DNA of 64,000 nucleotides from Acidobacteriota bacterium (GTDB lineage: Bacteria; Acidobacteriota; Terriglobia; Terriglobales; Acidobacteriaceae), in contig JAJYZC010000001.1 of assembly GCA_021800255.1 (NCBI GenBank), forward strand, positions 1 to 64,000. The letters are read 5' to 3'. The notes under the pieces are model-generated. The model did not search any database and had not been told where the DNA came from. It was given only the letters and a program-made list of their open reading frames with translations. Positions 63,878-64,000 of the stretch are shown one piece after another (position 1 is the first letter of the stretch; each line of letters opens with the position of its first letter). The translations under genes and the position numbers were made by a program.

Positions 63878-64000
63878 AGACGAGTTTGCGCAGCGCCTTT
63901 GCGCTGCAATTCATCTTCCCTTCGCGCCGGCTTGTGCCGCGCTGACTTCCACTCTTCAAAATTCCAGTCAAATTCAATCGATTCCAGCCTGCCCGCTGCC
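63878..64000. other. Window end, no feature seen
   Basis: 123 bases after the second EamA-like gene with no recognisable gene start, hairpin or repeat. Confidence 0.4.

Overview
The window looks like chromosome from a GC-rich acidobacterium (Acidobacteriota, probably class Terriglobia). This is an inference from gene content: a Tat-exported GH127 enzyme, a giant exported NHL-repeat/Ig-like protein, hopanoid gene hpnJ, DUF5666 and DUF4254 proteins, FeoAB, a heme A synthase, a KDO-8-phosphate synthase, and many short dispersed repeats between genes. No phage, integrase, complete IS element or CRISPR array was found.

0-13.3 kb: tRNA-Phe and a GH127 glycosidase, then a co-directional branched-chain amino-acid block on the minus strand, transcribed leuA-leuB-leuC-leuD-ilvD-ilvB-ilvN-ilvC, with a LysR-type regulator divergent from leuA. 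LeuA stops where the leucine-feedback domain would begin. Four gaps in this block carry an inverted pair of arrays of the heptamer AGCTNNN, with arms of about 35 nt separated by 90-95 nt. This is the most unusual structure in the window.

13.3-26.5 kb: a small outer-membrane barrel, pheA, a UbiA-type prenyltransferase, a transglutaminase-like protein, a RidA-like/2OG-Fe(II) oxygenase pair divergent from feoAB, DUF4254 divergent from galT, a membrane pentapeptide-repeat protein and an RraA-like protein. Two CRP/FNR-type palindromes lie between the oxygenase and feoA; a third precedes ackA.

26.7-41.3 kb: an RND efflux adaptor and pump with palindromic operator-like sites between them, then a 2495-residue exported beta-propeller/Ig-like protein, kdsA and a helix-hairpin-helix-like protein.

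41.7-54.1 kb: ackA, ctaA, then a tightly overlapped run mutS-nagZ-anmK-peptide-binding lipoprotein that joins mismatch repair to peptidoglycan recycling, followed by an exported DUF5666 protein, a DUF2062 membrane protein and an S1/P1-type nuclease.

54.4-64 kb: a split phosphorelay (PAS/GAF histidine kinase, lone receiver, lone HPt), xseA, glmM, hpnJ and two half-size EamA-type membrane proteins that may form a heterodimeric lipid or small-molecule transporter. Intergenic spaces throughout hold at least three families of roughly 60-140 bp dispersed repeats, two with terminal inverted repeats.
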